Part shown: positions 1 through 11,114 of the stretch, piece by piece
Numbering within the stretch: position 1 is the first letter of the stretch
Layout: each line of letters begins with the position of its first letter
From: Amoebophrya sp. A120
Taxonomy: Eukaryota; Sar; Dinophyceae; Syndiniales; Amoebophryaceae
DNA: 64,000 bases
Direction of reading: 5' to 3'
Assembly: GCA_905178155.1 (NCBI GenBank)
Contig: CAJINV010000002.1
Span: 12,099,621 to 12,163,620 of the forward strand
The notes under the pieces: model-generated
What the model was told of the DNA's origin: nothing
Databases searched by the model: none
The model's input: only the letters and a program-made list of their open reading frames with translations
Translations under genes and position numbers: made by a program

Positions 1-766
1 TTTCCAGCTGTTGCGCGAAGTGCTCCCCTTTCTGTCCGATCGCGATGGCGTTTTCGCGTTCTTCCCGCGATGAGCTGTACAGCAAAAAAGCCCGCTGTGC
101 ACACTGGTTCGCGACGAAAGGGAGTCCCTGTGGCGTCTGCAGCGCTTCTTGCGTCGCCAGCTCCAAGTCCCCGCGCAGAATCGCCAGCTGGTATGGGGAA
201 GCAGTTTGTGATGCGGAGCTGCTTTTATTTGCAGCATTCGCAGCACTTGAGGCCGTTGCTGGGGCTGATCCGTCGTCGACCTCGACGTCGGCACTGTCCT
301 CCTGCTCGGTCGACGTTCTAGCGCTATTGGAAGATGAAGGACTGTCTTGTGACGGCGCCGGGGTTGTATCACCTCGATTGATATCCGCTGCGTCAGTACC
401 ATCATCTCTTCGCGGGCCAGTTGCGTAGATTGGCACCGGTTGCACTGCCGCGCTTGTCGAATAAAACGCCCTGCGCATCCAGTGCGAAAGCAGTGCGTTA
501 CTCGAAGACGAGTTGCTTGAAGCCCCGTGTTGAGCGTTTCGAGTGTAAAACTGCGCTGCTCGTCTGTTCGCACTCCTGTCGTCGTTTTCGAGCAAACGTC
601 GAGTCGAGTAGGAAAGTGGCACTTGTAGTGCATGATTGTATCTCCGGGACGGCACTGAGACTGACACTGTAGTTCCTGGGGGATTATTTCGCAAGAGCTG
701 CACACAACTTGATGTCGCAGTTCTGGATGCGTGCCCTGCGGGCGGAACCAACGTGATGGACCGCAT
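1..766 (-). CDS. N-terminal fragment of an unrecognised protein, possibly mitochondrial
   Basis: An open frame runs from ATG at 766 to the left edge with no stop (255 codons visible), so the 3' part lies outside the window. The first 60 residues are rich in Arg, Ser and Thr with almost no acidic residues and contain SRRYN and STRRLL. Together with a second basic stretch, MRRAFYSTSA (about residues 97-106), this looks like a mitochondrial presequence; that is an inference. Residues 110-190 are Ser/Asp/Ala-rich and probably disordered. From about residue 190 the chain becomes helical in character (PYQLAILRGDLELATQEAL, then NQCAQRAFLLYSSSREERENA). No family was recognised. A later in-frame ATG at 478 is an alternative start. 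The frame has no internal stop and matches the strand of all other genes. Confidence 0.6.
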   Translation of the reverse strand, partial: MRSITLVPPAGHASRTATSSCVQLLRNNPPGTTVSVSVPSRRYNHALQVPLSYSTRRLLENDDRSANRRAAQFYTRNAQHGASSNSSSSNALLSHWMRRAFYSTSAAVQPVPIYATGPRRDDGTDAADINRGDTTPAPSQDSPSSSNSARTSTEQEDSADVEVDDGSAPATASSAANAANKSSSASQTASPYQLAILRGDLELATQEALQTPQGLPFVANQCAQRAFLLYSSSREERENAIAIGQKGEHFAQQLE

Positions 767-1460
767 TATTTTTCCATAGCATATGATATTTTAATTTCTG
801 GAAGTTGGTTATGCTGTTCGCTTTCCACTGTGCGTCTACTTGTTGTTACGAGGTCCTCTCCACGACGCACGGTCAAGGACAAGGTCAACGTATTTGCTTT
901 GTGTGATAGATTGATGACGACGAGCCGTTTGAGGCGTTTTCTTCTTTCATCAACAGCATCAAGCGCAGGCTTCGTCGATCTCCAGATGCAGATTGATTGT
1001 GATCGACGCCCTTGCTAAAATATCTGTATGAACGTAGCAGCTCACAAAAAAAGCATACACCTCGGTTGTCACGGTTCCAAGCTCGTGTCTTATCGAACAA
1101 AACCAAAAGAGTAGCGGCAGTAGATCCGGTTCCAATTCTAGTTTGCAAATCGTACTCTACTACAACAAGAGCACGTGTTGGATTGGCTTTGGTGAAGCTA
1201 CCTGTTCACCTTAATGAATCAAATACGGAGCAGCAGACGCTTATCTTGTGAGTGGGTGGACAAAAAACGCGCACCGGTGCGGCGAATCACTTTCCAGCTT
1301 CTTGCGTTGTTATTTGTTTTTCTGCTCGTAGTGCTATCCAACAGATGTCGCATTTCTATAAAAACACATACAAGTTAGTTGTAGAAGTTCCATCGACACA
1401 TCGAACCGGCAATCTATTGCACTTGCACGTTCGAAAGCAGTACCACAACATTTGTTCATA
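767..1460. other. Intergenic gap, nothing recognised
   Basis: This lies between the stop of the 1461-2765 gene and the start at 766. It holds only short unsupported open frames on both strands and must contain the 3' end of one transcript and the 5' end of the next. No repeat, tRNA or promoter motif stood out. Confidence 0.5.
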
Positions 1461-2765
1461 TCAAAACATGGAAGCGGAGGGGTCTTCTTCCACGATGCGC
1501 ATGGTATCCAGGGGTAAAAATGCGTCACTACCCGCCGGCTCTTGTTCCTCCAGCCCGTTGCAAAGGGCCTTGGGATTCTCCGCGAGGTACCGCGTCTGCA
1601 CCAGGATTTCGTTGGCTTCTTGCTGGATCTCCGCCGTTCGCTTGAGCACGTCCTGCAGAAGCAGGATGGCCTTCTTGCTGTGCCGCATACCCGCCGAGGC
1701 GTGAGTAACGGCCAAGCCGATGCGCTCCTGGCTCCCCATGAAGTCTTCGTTGGCGAAGATCCTTACCAAATTCCCGGGCGACGTCAGGGCAGCTCCGTCG
1801 GCGGCCGCGGAGTCCAGCGTCGCGATCAATTTCGGCAACAGGAAGGAGTACCAGAACACCTGAAACTTGTCCTTCGTCTTCTGCAGCCCCGTGCCCACCA
1901 CGTACGCGCCGGCCTTTGCCGGTTTCAAGACTCGCCTGAGCACTTGCCGCATGATTGTGATCACTTTGAAAACCTTGCCGATCGCCATGCCGGCGAACCG
2001 CTTGCCTTTCCCAACGAGCTTCTTTATCGTGTTGAAACCGTACAGCATCGTGCCCTTCAGCTTCTTACCGGGCGGGGCAGCGCCCGGCGGGCCGGGCTTT
2101 TCGATCAGCTGGCCACTTGTGTCGGGGAGCGTGCCACCTGGTTTCGGTAACAAGTCGCTCGTAGCATTGCTCAAAGCAGCAAAGTGCGTGTGCCCTCGAC
2201 CTTGGAATTGTGCGGACTGTGACAAAGACAAGCGCAAGCGGAGCACGTTGTTCCAGCTTTTTCTGCTTGAAGTAGATCCTACACGACGACACTTGCCTTT
2301 TCGTTCCCAGGTGGTGAGGTGGTGGTGTTCGTCCTGTCTGGGCTTGTCGGTGAAGAGAAAGTCCGTAGCCCGAGCGCGTTTCTGCACCAGCACACGGGGA
2401 GATGCTGACAATGCGCTTGTTTCCGTGCTTTCGGCGTGATGATTCGTGTTCCCCACTTGAGATTCGGTCTGTGAGAAAAATGAAGAAAAGTTGTCACGCG
2501 TACGGTGAAAATTGTGACTAGTGCGGAGGTCACCGTCGCCGTTTTTGCCAGCAGTAGATGACAAATGAATCCTGTTGCAACTGCTGCTCGCTCTCGGTCT
2601 CAGTTCTTCATCAAGCGCCGGACGTAGTGAACCCGAGGCAAAGAACGAACTTCTGCACGGAGCCGTGGATGTGGAACACGCCGTTCTGTTCACCACCTGC
2701 TTGGAAGAAATAGACGACGAAGGGGACGACCAGAAATCAAAACCCTCCTCCATGAGGAATCTCAT
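1461..2765 (-). CDS. Hypothetical protein with basic C-terminal helical region
   Basis: The frame is open from 2855 to TGA at 1461, but the first codon of that span is GTG. The first ATG in frame is at 2765 (MRFLMEEGFDF), so about 434 residues are proposed. The C-terminal 220 residues look most like protein: a Gly/Pro linker, the basic segment GYNTIKKLVGKGKRF-like around 'FNTIKKLVGKGKRFAG', then VITIMRQVLRRVLKPAKAG and a helical tail with KKAILLLQDVLKRTAEIQQEANE. The N-terminal part is Ser/Arg-rich and could be partly intronic. No domain was recognised. It follows the ferlin C-terminal gene on the same strand with a gap of about 1.1 kb. Confidence 0.45.
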   Translation of the reverse strand: MRFLMEEGFDFWSSPSSSISSKQVVNRTACSTSTAPCRSSFFASGSLRPALDEELRPRASSSCNRIHLSSTAGKNGDGDLRTSHNFHRTRDNFSSFFSQTESQVGNTNHHAESTETSALSASPRVLVQKRARATDFLFTDKPRQDEHHHLTTWERKGKCRRVGSTSSRKSWNNVLRLRLSLSQSAQFQGRGHTHFAALSNATSDLLPKPGGTLPDTSGQLIEKPGPPGAAPPGKKLKGTMLYGFNTIKKLVGKGKRFAGMAIGKVFKVITIMRQVLRRVLKPAKAGAYVVGTGLQKTKDKFQVFWYSFLLPKLIATLDSAAADGAALTSPGNLVRIFANEDFMGSQERIGLAVTHASAGMRHSKKAILLLQDVLKRTAEIQQEANEILVQTRYLAENPKALCNGLEEQEPAGSDAFLPLDTMRIVEEDPSASMF

Positions 2766-3887
2766 TTCGACGATGGCGGAATTGATGCTCAAACAAAATT
2801 TTGATTTCCTTTGGGGTATAATGTGCTTGCGTTCTTTCTCGTCAGATGATGTCACTTCGGGTAATTGAAAGAAGGGACACCTCCGTACTGTTTCATTTTC
2901 TTACGTCGAAGACCACGATTACGAATGGTCTACATGCGATATCGACAACGAAAACGAAGGACATGCTCGGCTTCAGTATCTCGATTTGTGATGCTTCGAC
3001 GAAGAGAATCACATACGATAGATGGAGTACATTTGTACTTTTAGTCGAAGAAGATGAGATAGACTACACTGCCTAACGAGTACGCGAAAGAATCGATCCG
3101 ATTCCAAATACCGCTGCTTATTGTGTTCTTCCGAACAAACGCTGTGCAGAAAAGCGGCCCGTTGATTGCACCAAAAGCGAGCACCTGTGCTGCCGCATCA
3201 CGCTAGACAATTCGCGGCTTGCGACAGAGTTTATTAGCGTTTGCTTCTAGTTATCGATATCCTTTTGATCGGTTTCGAAAAAAAAACCCGTCATGCAGCC
3301 ATAGTGAAGTTTTCACACTGCCACTGAGAGTGCGTTTCTTTGCGTATGCAACGTCGAGAAGAATGATAAATACATACGCGCTAGAAGGCGTTACTAATCC
3401 TATCAGCGAAAGTCCGCCACTGTTTCCAGCAAACCATCGGAAAATTATAATGTAGTTTCCTTCCTGATAAGTACTTGTTATACGCGCCATTGATTTTGAT
3501 GTTTCCATCACCATACGCTAGCAATCATCGAACGCACGAGTTGCCGCAATGTTGTTTGCTTCCATGCACAGGCTGAATGTCAATATCATGTTGTTGGCAA
3601 TGAGGGCTTCCAACCACAAACCACAAGAAGAACCAAAATATCGAAGCCGCAACAAGCTTAGACAGAGAGGCAAGTTCTCTTCTACGTACGCATTGTCCCT
3701 CGAGAACAAAGAAAAAGTAGATTCAAGCATACATGTACATGTAGGTTCTTATCATTTGCATCATCGAAGCTACTGTCGGTCTGAAGCTACAAGAAAACAT
3801 CTTTTGTTGCTTCTTATGCCCCTGCTTCCGACACCGACAGCATCGTAAGTGTCGATTGAATTCGTTGTCGTTCCTCCCCAGGTTGGT
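2766..3887. other. Gap between ferlin 3' end and next gene
   Basis: About 1.1 kb with only short minus-strand open frames (for example 3251-3514 and 3518-3730), neither starting with convincing context nor resembling known proteins. It may contain the ferlin 3' UTR and an upstream exon of the 1461-2765 gene. I saw no repeat. Confidence 0.4.
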
Positions 3888-6800
3888 TCAGGATGCGGGC
3901 CCGATGAGGCCCAGTCCGGAAGCGCCGGTAATTTGACTGAGGAAAAAAAGCAGCCCGAATACCGCGACGGCAAGCAGCAAGAAGCAGGTACAGCCGCAGA
4001 GCCACTTACACATCACCACCTTCTGGGGACCGAGCAAAACTTTGATGAGGAGCACGGGGTCTTTGAGCGCCGTTTGCCAGGACACCCGCCCGGCGGGCTC
4101 CGGGAGGGGGTGCGGAGCGTCGCGGCCCTCGCCGCACGGGTGTGACTCGGCCCATTCGGTCGGCACCACCTGCACGTCGCACATCAACAACGCTGGCGTT
4201 GGCTCCATGGTTTTGTTGCAACAGGGGAGACAGGATACGCGGACCGGCTTGGGGGCATCTAGATTGGTAACATAGAAGTAGGTACATCATGGGATTCTTT
4301 TCAGAGAGAACGTGGGGGGATATTTTTGCTCATCGGTAGCAGAACCGTGAAAATGAGACGATCACTAAGAATGCAAGAGTGGGACCGGAGGACAGCACGC
4401 ACATAGACAAAAAAGGCGCAGCTCTAAACAAGAACATCATTCATGAATTGGTTCTACCTGCTGATATAAAAAGATGAAAAATATACTGCATTTCATCTTA
4501 CCTGCGGGCCAGGAATCGAACAGGACGTAGGTGCGGTGATTGCCCATCACGGCGTTCTCGATGTTCTTGTGGTGTATGTAGTTGGTGTAGGCCAAACGCA
4601 AGTGGTGGTCCAGCGGCACCACCTCGGGGTCGTACAACGGTTCGGCGTCCGTTAGTGCGTCCGAATCCATCAGTTGCAGGACCAGACTGCAGCTGGCCGC
4701 GGGGCACACCACGGGCCACTTCCACCGCCAGTTGAAGGTGCCGTCCTGGTTGCAGAACTTGTGGCAGTCCGTTTCCTTCGTATGTCGGGTCACCGACCCG
4801 TCGATGCTGCGGATAATCAGGGTTCCGCGGACGATGAGGTCGTTGCGCTGCCCGTCATCCTGGTAGATGGTCACGCCCTTCACATTCCAAACCGTGACTC
4901 GGATCTCGAAGTCCGCGCCCTTCCTGGTTGCGCCCACGTCGAACTCGTGGTAGGTTTCTTCCGTGGGAACCAGGTCCACCCAGTACCGAATGCTGCCCGC
5001 CGGAGTGCGCAATTTCGAGTCTGGGTCGATGTGATTCAACTCAGAAAATTCGATGGGAAAGGGCTTGCCCGGGGCCAATTGGGGCCGAAAGTTGTAGTAG
5101 GAAAAGCTTGAGTCGAAGTCAAAACTCTACACGACAAATTCGTCCTTCCAGCGTTCATCTGCATGTTATGTAGAATTTTAATTTTTTCTATCTTGACGAA
5201 CGTCAAAGGCTAATGTCGCGGAGTGAAAAAACGCAATCAGACCATTTGGAGCAAATGTTGCATCTCACGACTTCTTGACTCAAGACTTTGCTCCCGTAGA
5301 TCTTTTCGTTGCTTTCTTCGTCGACACCCTCGTCGGAAAGGTGGTCTTTGAGCCACTTGATCGACGTCAGCTGCGTCAGGTTTTTCTGGATCACAGCCTG
5401 CCACCGGTCCTCAATATCAATGTCCACCTGGCCGACAATTGAGTCGCCCATCGTGTTCGCGTTCATCACGGTCAGGGTGATGCAGTCCGTGCCCGGAATC
5501 TGTACCGGCAGCTGGAACGACTCGTAGAAATCCGGGTTCGTCTGCGCGGAAGAGATGCGCTTCGGCGAAACAATGTGCGTCGCGCCCTAGAAAGTGAAAG
5601 ATCGATAAGGATAATGGCCATGTGACAAGCTTCATAAAGCAGCTCTGATCGCCACAGCAGCATCAAGATGTTACCCGATGACTGAACTCATAGAAATTTA
5701 GGTTCACGCCTCCTATTACAGCCAGGGCAGAAATACGTCTCAACATCAAATGCATTGCATTGCACTTACCGCGGTGGCCGTCAGGTAGGGGTTAATACTT
5801 CCGGAACCCATGGCGGGATCCACGAGATTTCTGGCGGTTAACACGTACACGTGCGCCATCAAGGTGTCGATCTGCCAGAAGCGATTGAGCGGCATGGCGA
5901 GGGGCTGCGGGATGGTGTCGAAGAAGTCCTTGGAGCCGCGGTCGAAGTCCACTTCGCTCTGGGGAACGGACTCCAGGGACACGTGGCCCTTCAGCTCGCC
6001 CACGAAGTCCATCGTCTCTCCGACGATCAGGCTCCGGCGCATGTTCATAGAGTTCATCATGAACCGCTCCTTGTAGGGATCGGTTTTGCTGCCGTCCTTC
6101 CGGATCCGCACGGCCTTCGACTCTTCGAAGAGGTGCATGTCCGCGAACATGTCCTGGAACACCTCGCCGAGGTACTTGCGGTACCACGACTCCGTCTGCT
6201 CGCGATCGAAGATGGACAGCCCGAACTTACGGTACAACCGCATCACAAACTCGTTCTCCCGGACCGGGATGGAGAGCGAAAACCCGTTCGGCTCCATGTC
6301 GGTGTTCTCTTCCTGCTTCTTCTTTTTCTTGGACTTGGCCTTTGACGAGGTTCCGCTGTCGGCCTGATAGTCGATGCGATCCGTGGAGGAGAGCGATTGG
6401 GTTTGTTAATGAGAAAAGTGCAAATAGTGGCTTGGGCAGCTACATGATTCATAGTACTTACAACGATCGCAATCGCTCTAAGTCAAACAAAAAAAAGTAC
6501 CTGATTTGACTTCTTCGTGTTTTCCGCGATTTTTCGCTCCAACGTTCGCCACCTTTCCAGGAGCGTTTTTCTGACGTACAGGGAGGTTTCGAACGCGAAG
6601 CGCAGGTCGAAGCCCGGCGTGACGACTTGAATGTAGTTGCCCTCGTTTTCGCCCTCGAGGATTTTTATCACGTAGAGTAAGGTCCCCGGGTTTTTGAAGA
6701 TCACCCTCTGCTGCGGCGCGGCCCAGATGATCTGTGCGCGGAGAATGCGCTTATCCAGCGTGAGCCCGTACTTGATGGTGACGAAATTGTTGCTCACCTG

Positions 6801-8761
6801 GGCCCAGGTCCGCTTCTCCTCCAGGCTGGGATCGCGCGGCGTCGTGATCACCTCGTTCTTGACCGCCTTCGTCAGCTTCGGGTCGTTTTCTTCCAGCTTT
6901 TCCCAGTTATCGGCGTGAAAATCGTTCGGTTCCTCGTCCATGTAGCTAACCATGCGCAGGCGCGCCAGAATCTTCGAGTCCCGGTCGTGCTCGTGGATCA
7001 GGTGCCCCACGGGCCGCATGAAGGTCCACTGGTGCAGCAGCTTCCTCTCCTCGTCGGTCTTCGCCAGGCTCGTTCCCTCCGTGCGCCGCATCCGGTCCAG
7101 CTTGGCCTGCGCGGATTTCGTGCCCTTTGACTTATCCGCCACTTTCGACTTGCGCTCCCGCTTATGCATTGCAAAAGTATCCTATCGTACTAGTATAAAT
7201 TGCATCACAAATTTTTTCAAGAAGAAAAACGGAATTTGTAATGCTGATTTACCTAAAAAGGAATATTTGTCATGCATGATAGCAATTACTACGAGTACGA
7301 TACTTTTGCACAGGATAACGCTCCTTCTTCGACCGCTCCTCCTCCTGATCCTCGCCGCCGTTGTCGGACTCCTCCGACTCCTCTTCGTCCTCCGCCGCGG
7401 GTGGCGGGGCGATCAGGTTCTTCGTTTTCCCCTTGACCACCACCTGAATCTGCGTGGGGCGGTGGTACCGCGACTTGTAGCGCCACCCGAAGGCGCGCAT
7501 CATCCGTATGGCGTTCTCAACTGTTACATTCTCAACTGTTACATGGATTTGTGATGCTAAACCGACCGAAACCACAAACGCAACCCATAGGGCACCTTTC
7601 CGCAGATGGTCAGGCCACCGGGTCGCGGAGTCAGGCGGACCGAAGCCATCGCCATCACACTCGGGCACATCCAACTACTACGCCAACTTTTCCTTACTTT
7701 CGCCACCAGAGAATGGATTTGTGATGCAGGAATGGCAAAAGTGAAAGGGGTCACCTTGCGCGTTTTGCATGACAGATCTGGCAAAGATTCTCAGCCTGTT
7801 TGGCTCTTTGAGAATTTGTCATGCCAAGCAGCTTGATCGTGTCGATTCTGATTGCGTTTTTGCATTACAAATCATGTCACAGTTGAGAATGTAACATTTG
7901 AGAACGCCATAATCCGCGACAGCCGCCCGGTGGTCCAGTTCGCCACCTTGCGCACGTTCGCGGTGCGGCCCCCGCCCAGCTGGTGCGGCACCTGGTGGTT
8001 GTAGTCCTGCTTGAAGGTGGCCAGCTCCTTTTCCCAAAACGGGGTCTCCTTGTTGTACAGCTCCACCACTGCCGTCGTCTCCCCGCCCTGCGCCCAGTCG
8101 TAGAAGGGGCGGAGCGAGATCTCGACGACGGTCTTGCCCTTGGGGTAGGGGGTGGTGTTCTCGCGGTCCACGTACAAGGTCGGCTGCTTCTCGAACTCGT
8201 CATCCAGCAGCTCCGGGGCGTTCAAAAAGTAGTCCGCGGGGTTCAGGTACTGCGTGTGGTCGTCCACGCGGAACAGCGACTGCGCGCGGATGTTCCGCCC
8301 CATGCGCGCGTCGATGTCCCACCACAAGTTGCCCTCCTTCTCCGCGAACACGTCCACGTACACGATGGTGGCCTTGGGGTCCGTGGCCACGTGCTTCATG
8401 GGACACAGCCCCTGAAACTGGACGGGCAGGTTCTCCATGGCGTTCGCCACCTGCTCGAACCACGCGCCCTGAAACCGGCCCGGCGCCGCAAACTCCTGCA
8501 GCGGGAGCGACAAAGCGCCGAAGTCCCCGAGCCCGATGGTGGACTGCAGCCAAAAGGCCAGACTCGGCAGCAGCGCGAACTTCTCATCCTGCGCCACCAC
8601 GATCTGTCCGTTTTCTTCGCGGAGACCTGAAGATCGGAGGTTTGTGACGAGAAGTTGATTTTTATCTTTTACGAATACCTCTGTCTCGAGCTTTTCAGCA
8701 CGGTCTACTTACTTTTCCACTTTGTTGCCGATCCATATCCACAATCTGACTGGATTTTCAT
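3888..8761 (-). CDS. Ferlin C-terminal half: C2 domains plus tail anchor
   Basis: Eight exons fit in phase: 8761-8713, 8626-7912, 7501-7318, 7157-6501, 6363-5770, 5586-5269, 5126-4502 and 4258-3888 (3,513 nt, 1,170 residues). Two junctions are the inverted-repeat elements at 7507-7911 and 7163-7317; the others are GT-AG, for example GTAAGT at 8712. Residues about 700-800 form one C2 domain (LMAHVYVLTARNL). Residues about 890-1010 match the last ferlin C2 (DFEIRVTVWNVKGVTIY, then DGTFNWRWKWP). Next come the ferlin signature AESHPCGEGRDAPHP and a single C-terminal hydrophobic anchor (CTCFLLLAVAVFGLLFFL, about 1134-1153). Ferlins act in Ca2+-regulated membrane fusion. Exon 1 is the weakest call, because the second exon has no ATG of its own near its 5' end. 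It could instead be spliced to the 16924-11726 exons. Confidence 0.75.
7163..7317. mobile_element. Introner, TIR family 2, in ferlin gene
   Basis: This 155-bp element starts TATGCATTGCAAAAG and ends CTTTTGCACAGGATA, so its termini form an inverted repeat shared with 33868-34024 and 51737-51917. The flanking 5-mers are CCGCT (7158-7162) and ACGCT (7318-7322), a target duplication with one mismatch. Removing the element plus one 5-mer joins SKKER to ERKSK in frame. It contains three ATTTGTNATGC-type motifs (7202-7212, 7234-7244, 7265-7275). No junction placement gives GT-AG. Confidence 0.85.
7507..7911. mobile_element. Introner, TIR family 3, in ferlin gene
   Basis: At 405 bp this is the longest element. 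It begins TATGGCGTTCTCAACTGTTA and ends with the near-complementary sequence finishing GAGAACGCCATA. It is flanked by perfect 5-bp repeats ATCCG (7502-7506 and 7912-7916). The terminus itself contains a tandem pair of TTCTCAACTGTTACA. Excision with one ATCCG copy rejoins GRLSR to MMRAFGWRYK without a frame break. Internal ATTTGTNATGC motifs lie at 7547-7557, 7717-7727 and 7814-7824. Confidence 0.9.
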
Positions 8762-9215
8762 TTTTCAGATATAGAGTGTGGCATTCGCATAATTTTTGTT
8801 CCCCTGCCCCGCATAATTTCATTATCAATCTGAACTTGTATTTCAGATTCAGACACTACTCTCCCTCGGAGCAAATAGTAGTTCTTGCCCTCGTGTAAGT
8901 ATGGATATGTTTCGACAATGATGATGTAGTGCAACGCACAGAAAGGGCGCTTGATGTTGTCGCAAACAGTATCTCGGTCGCGAACTACTAGATCGTATGA
9001 ACAATCGACACTGCTTGTGGTGCAACAGCACTATCTCAGTCCATGTATTAGACTCCGTCGTACTGCTACCACCATGTCTTAGTTTTGAACGGGGGTCTTC
9101 TTAGAGTGTCGATCTCGCGGAGCGGCCTGGTAAAAGATAAAGATGTCAAGAACTACATCTTGTTTATATAACACGACGGAAAGTTGAAGTTCAGCTCTTG
9201 TCCACAAAATCTTTT
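8762..9215. other. Gap between transporter stop and ferlin C-half
   Basis: About 450 bp, somewhat AT-rich. One 60-codon minus-strand frame (9031-8849) has no recognisable content. If the two ferlin halves form one gene, this is intron sequence; otherwise it is the ferlin C-half promoter region and the transporter 3' UTR. Confidence 0.4.
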
Positions 9216-11114
9216 TCAGCCGACAAAGAATTTCTGTTTGATTTGTTCCGCGAAGGTCCAGACCGACACCCCGAGAAACGAGATGCAGAGTCCGCACCAC
9301 GACCCAAGCGAGACCGCGTCGGGGTGCGTGATGCGCGACGCGAGGATAACCACCACTTTGTTCGCGACGTTGCCCACCTGGAAGCTGGCGGCCGAGATGA
9401 CAGCTTGCAGGTTGAAGTTGATGGTGCCCATGGAGAAACCCATGAGGATGCTCAAAAGAAGAAAGACCAGCATCTTGGTGTTCTCGCCCGGGGTAAACAA
9501 GGCGAAGAGACAGTCGATGTAGTGGAGATTCGGCTGGAACGAGGCGGGCGTCGCCGAGATGTCCGTCGTGGGCCGCCCTTTTGCGTCCACCTGCGCAAAC
9601 ACTTCCACGTTCCAGAGGAAGAGAAACAATATCGGCAGCGCCACAAAGAAGCGGGCCTGGTTGTTGCGCAGCGGAGAGATGTTCTCGTGCTCCTTCAGGT
9701 AACGAACGCCGGTCTTGTCGAACGTCGTACACGCGGCCGCCACCATGCTGTGAAAAATTGCGTACCACACACCCATGGGCGACTTCTGCACTTCCTCAAG
9801 CAGTCCTCTCGGAGAAGATTTTACCGGATCATGCGAAGCCGAAGTTCCACCGCTGACAGAATTCTCGCTGCGTGCGCTCCGCCCCGGCGCTTCTCGTTCT
9901 GTTTGGCGATAGTTTCGAAACAAGTCGTTTTCCGCCGCCGTGTAGACCAAGGCGCCGACAAAAGTGAGAAGCAAACCAAGCACCGCGACCCTGGACAGTT
10001 TCACCTCGGGGCTGACGAAGTACTCCACAAAGGCCGTTTGGGCGGGAATGCTGTTGCGCACAACGACAAACAGTGGGACCGAGACGTGACGCAGAGCTAG
10101 GAAACTCGACCACAACAGCACTGCGATGAACATGGCTTCGCCGAGCAAGAGTGCCTGGCCCTTCGGTGTGCGAGGCAACTGAATGCCTGCCAGCTCCATC
10201 GGCCGGCGCAGGTCCTCGGTTTGTACTTCATCGATTTGCCCGTCTTCACCATCTTCGAATGACCCGATCAAATCCTCGGTCTGCATCTGGTCGTCTGTTC
10301 TGCCGTCGTGCTCCTGCTGAGTGGTATTGCCAGAGTGGCTCTCGTTATTCACGACCTGCCGCAGCGACGCGTTTGCATCAGCTTGATGTCCCAGCGGACG
10401 GCCTGCTGGTTCCAAGACCACATCTTGAAGACTCAGCGATGCTCCCGAAGTTGATGTCACTTCTGAGGACGCGCCTGCAGTAGTCGTACTTGTTTCAGCG
10501 TTCTTGCCTAACTTCGCTGGCAATGGCTCGAGAGGCACTACTTTCCGGACAGCGCTAGTACCCGGCACAGTTGATGTTTCTACTCCGCTCGCGGAACTGG
10601 CGGGGTCTTCATCTCCTGGTGCTACATTGGAGTAGTTGTACTTGTGCGAAGTAGATGAAGCCTTGTTCCGTGTGGCTGTGGCGGCTCGCGTGCCATCTTT
10701 TCCGGTGGCCTTGGTGGATGTTGCTTGGGCGTTTGAAGATGTACTTGAAACACCAGGCTTACGGCAGACGTCGACACGTTCGCCGAAGACGCGCTCGAAC
10801 CACCGGCAACGGCCGAACACGATCGGGATTAGCACCGTCCCGATAGCTTGCAAAAATAGCATGGTCCAGGGGTAAGGAAAATTGAGGGCCACCGACTTAT
10901 TGATGAGCACCATGCTCGAGCTGCACGCTCCGTAGAGCACAAACAGGACCAAGATCCACGTCTTGTCCATCGCCGGGGCACTGGGGGGCGAAGCGGGGCC
11001 GAGATACCTGACTGCAGTGGAAGACGAGGAAGAGTCCATCGAGGGAGGATCGTCAAAGTCCTCTCCTTCCTCGCCCGGTATGTCAATAGCGGGCGGCGCT
11101 GGAACCTTGCTCAT
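9216..11114 (-). CDS. Nucleotide-sugar transporter (SLC35/DMT type)
   Basis: A single exon of 632 residues starts at ATG 11114; the frame is open further upstream only through non-ATG codons. After an acidic N-terminus, two membrane segments (ILVLFVLYGACSSSMVLINK, then WTMLFLQAIGTVLIPIVFG) match the start of the drug/metabolite transporter fold. The remaining helices begin near residue 330 (EAMFIAVLLWSSFLALRHVS, FVVVRNSIPAQTAFVEYFV) and run to the C-terminus, including SAASFQVGNVANKVVVILAS, typical of GDP-sugar and related transporters. Between helices 2 and 3 sits a Ser/Thr/Glu-rich insertion of about 210 residues that is absent from ordinary family members. The expected role is exchange of a nucleotide sugar across the Golgi or ER membrane; the substrate cannot be read from sequence. 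The gene lies on the same strand between two ferlin-like halves. Confidence 0.8.
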   Translation of the reverse strand: MSKVPAPPAIDIPGEEGEDFDDPPSMDSSSSSTAVRYLGPASPPSAPAMDKTWILVLFVLYGACSSSMVLINKSVALNFPYPWTMLFLQAIGTVLIPIVFGRCRWFERVFGERVDVCRKPGVSSTSSNAQATSTKATGKDGTRAATATRNKASSTSHKYNYSNVAPGDEDPASSASGVETSTVPGTSAVRKVVPLEPLPAKLGKNAETSTTTAGASSEVTSTSGASLSLQDVVLEPAGRPLGHQADANASLRQVVNNESHSGNTTQQEHDGRTDDQMQTEDLIGSFEDGEDGQIDEVQTEDLRRPMELAGIQLPRTPKGQALLLGEAMFIAVLLWSSFLALRHVSVPLFVVVRNSIPAQTAFVEYFVSPEVKLSRVAVLGLLLTFVGALVYTAAENDLFRNYRQTEREAPGRSARSENSVSGGTSASHDPVKSSPRGLLEEVQKSPMGVWYAIFHSMVAAACTTFDKTGVRYLKEHENISPLRNNQARFFVALPILFLFLWNVEVFAQVDAKGRPTTDISATPASFQPNLHYIDCLFALFTPGENTKMLVFLLLSILMGFSMGTINFNLQAVISAASFQVGNVANKVVVILASRITHPDAVSLGSWCGLCISFLGVSVWTFAEQIKQKFFVG

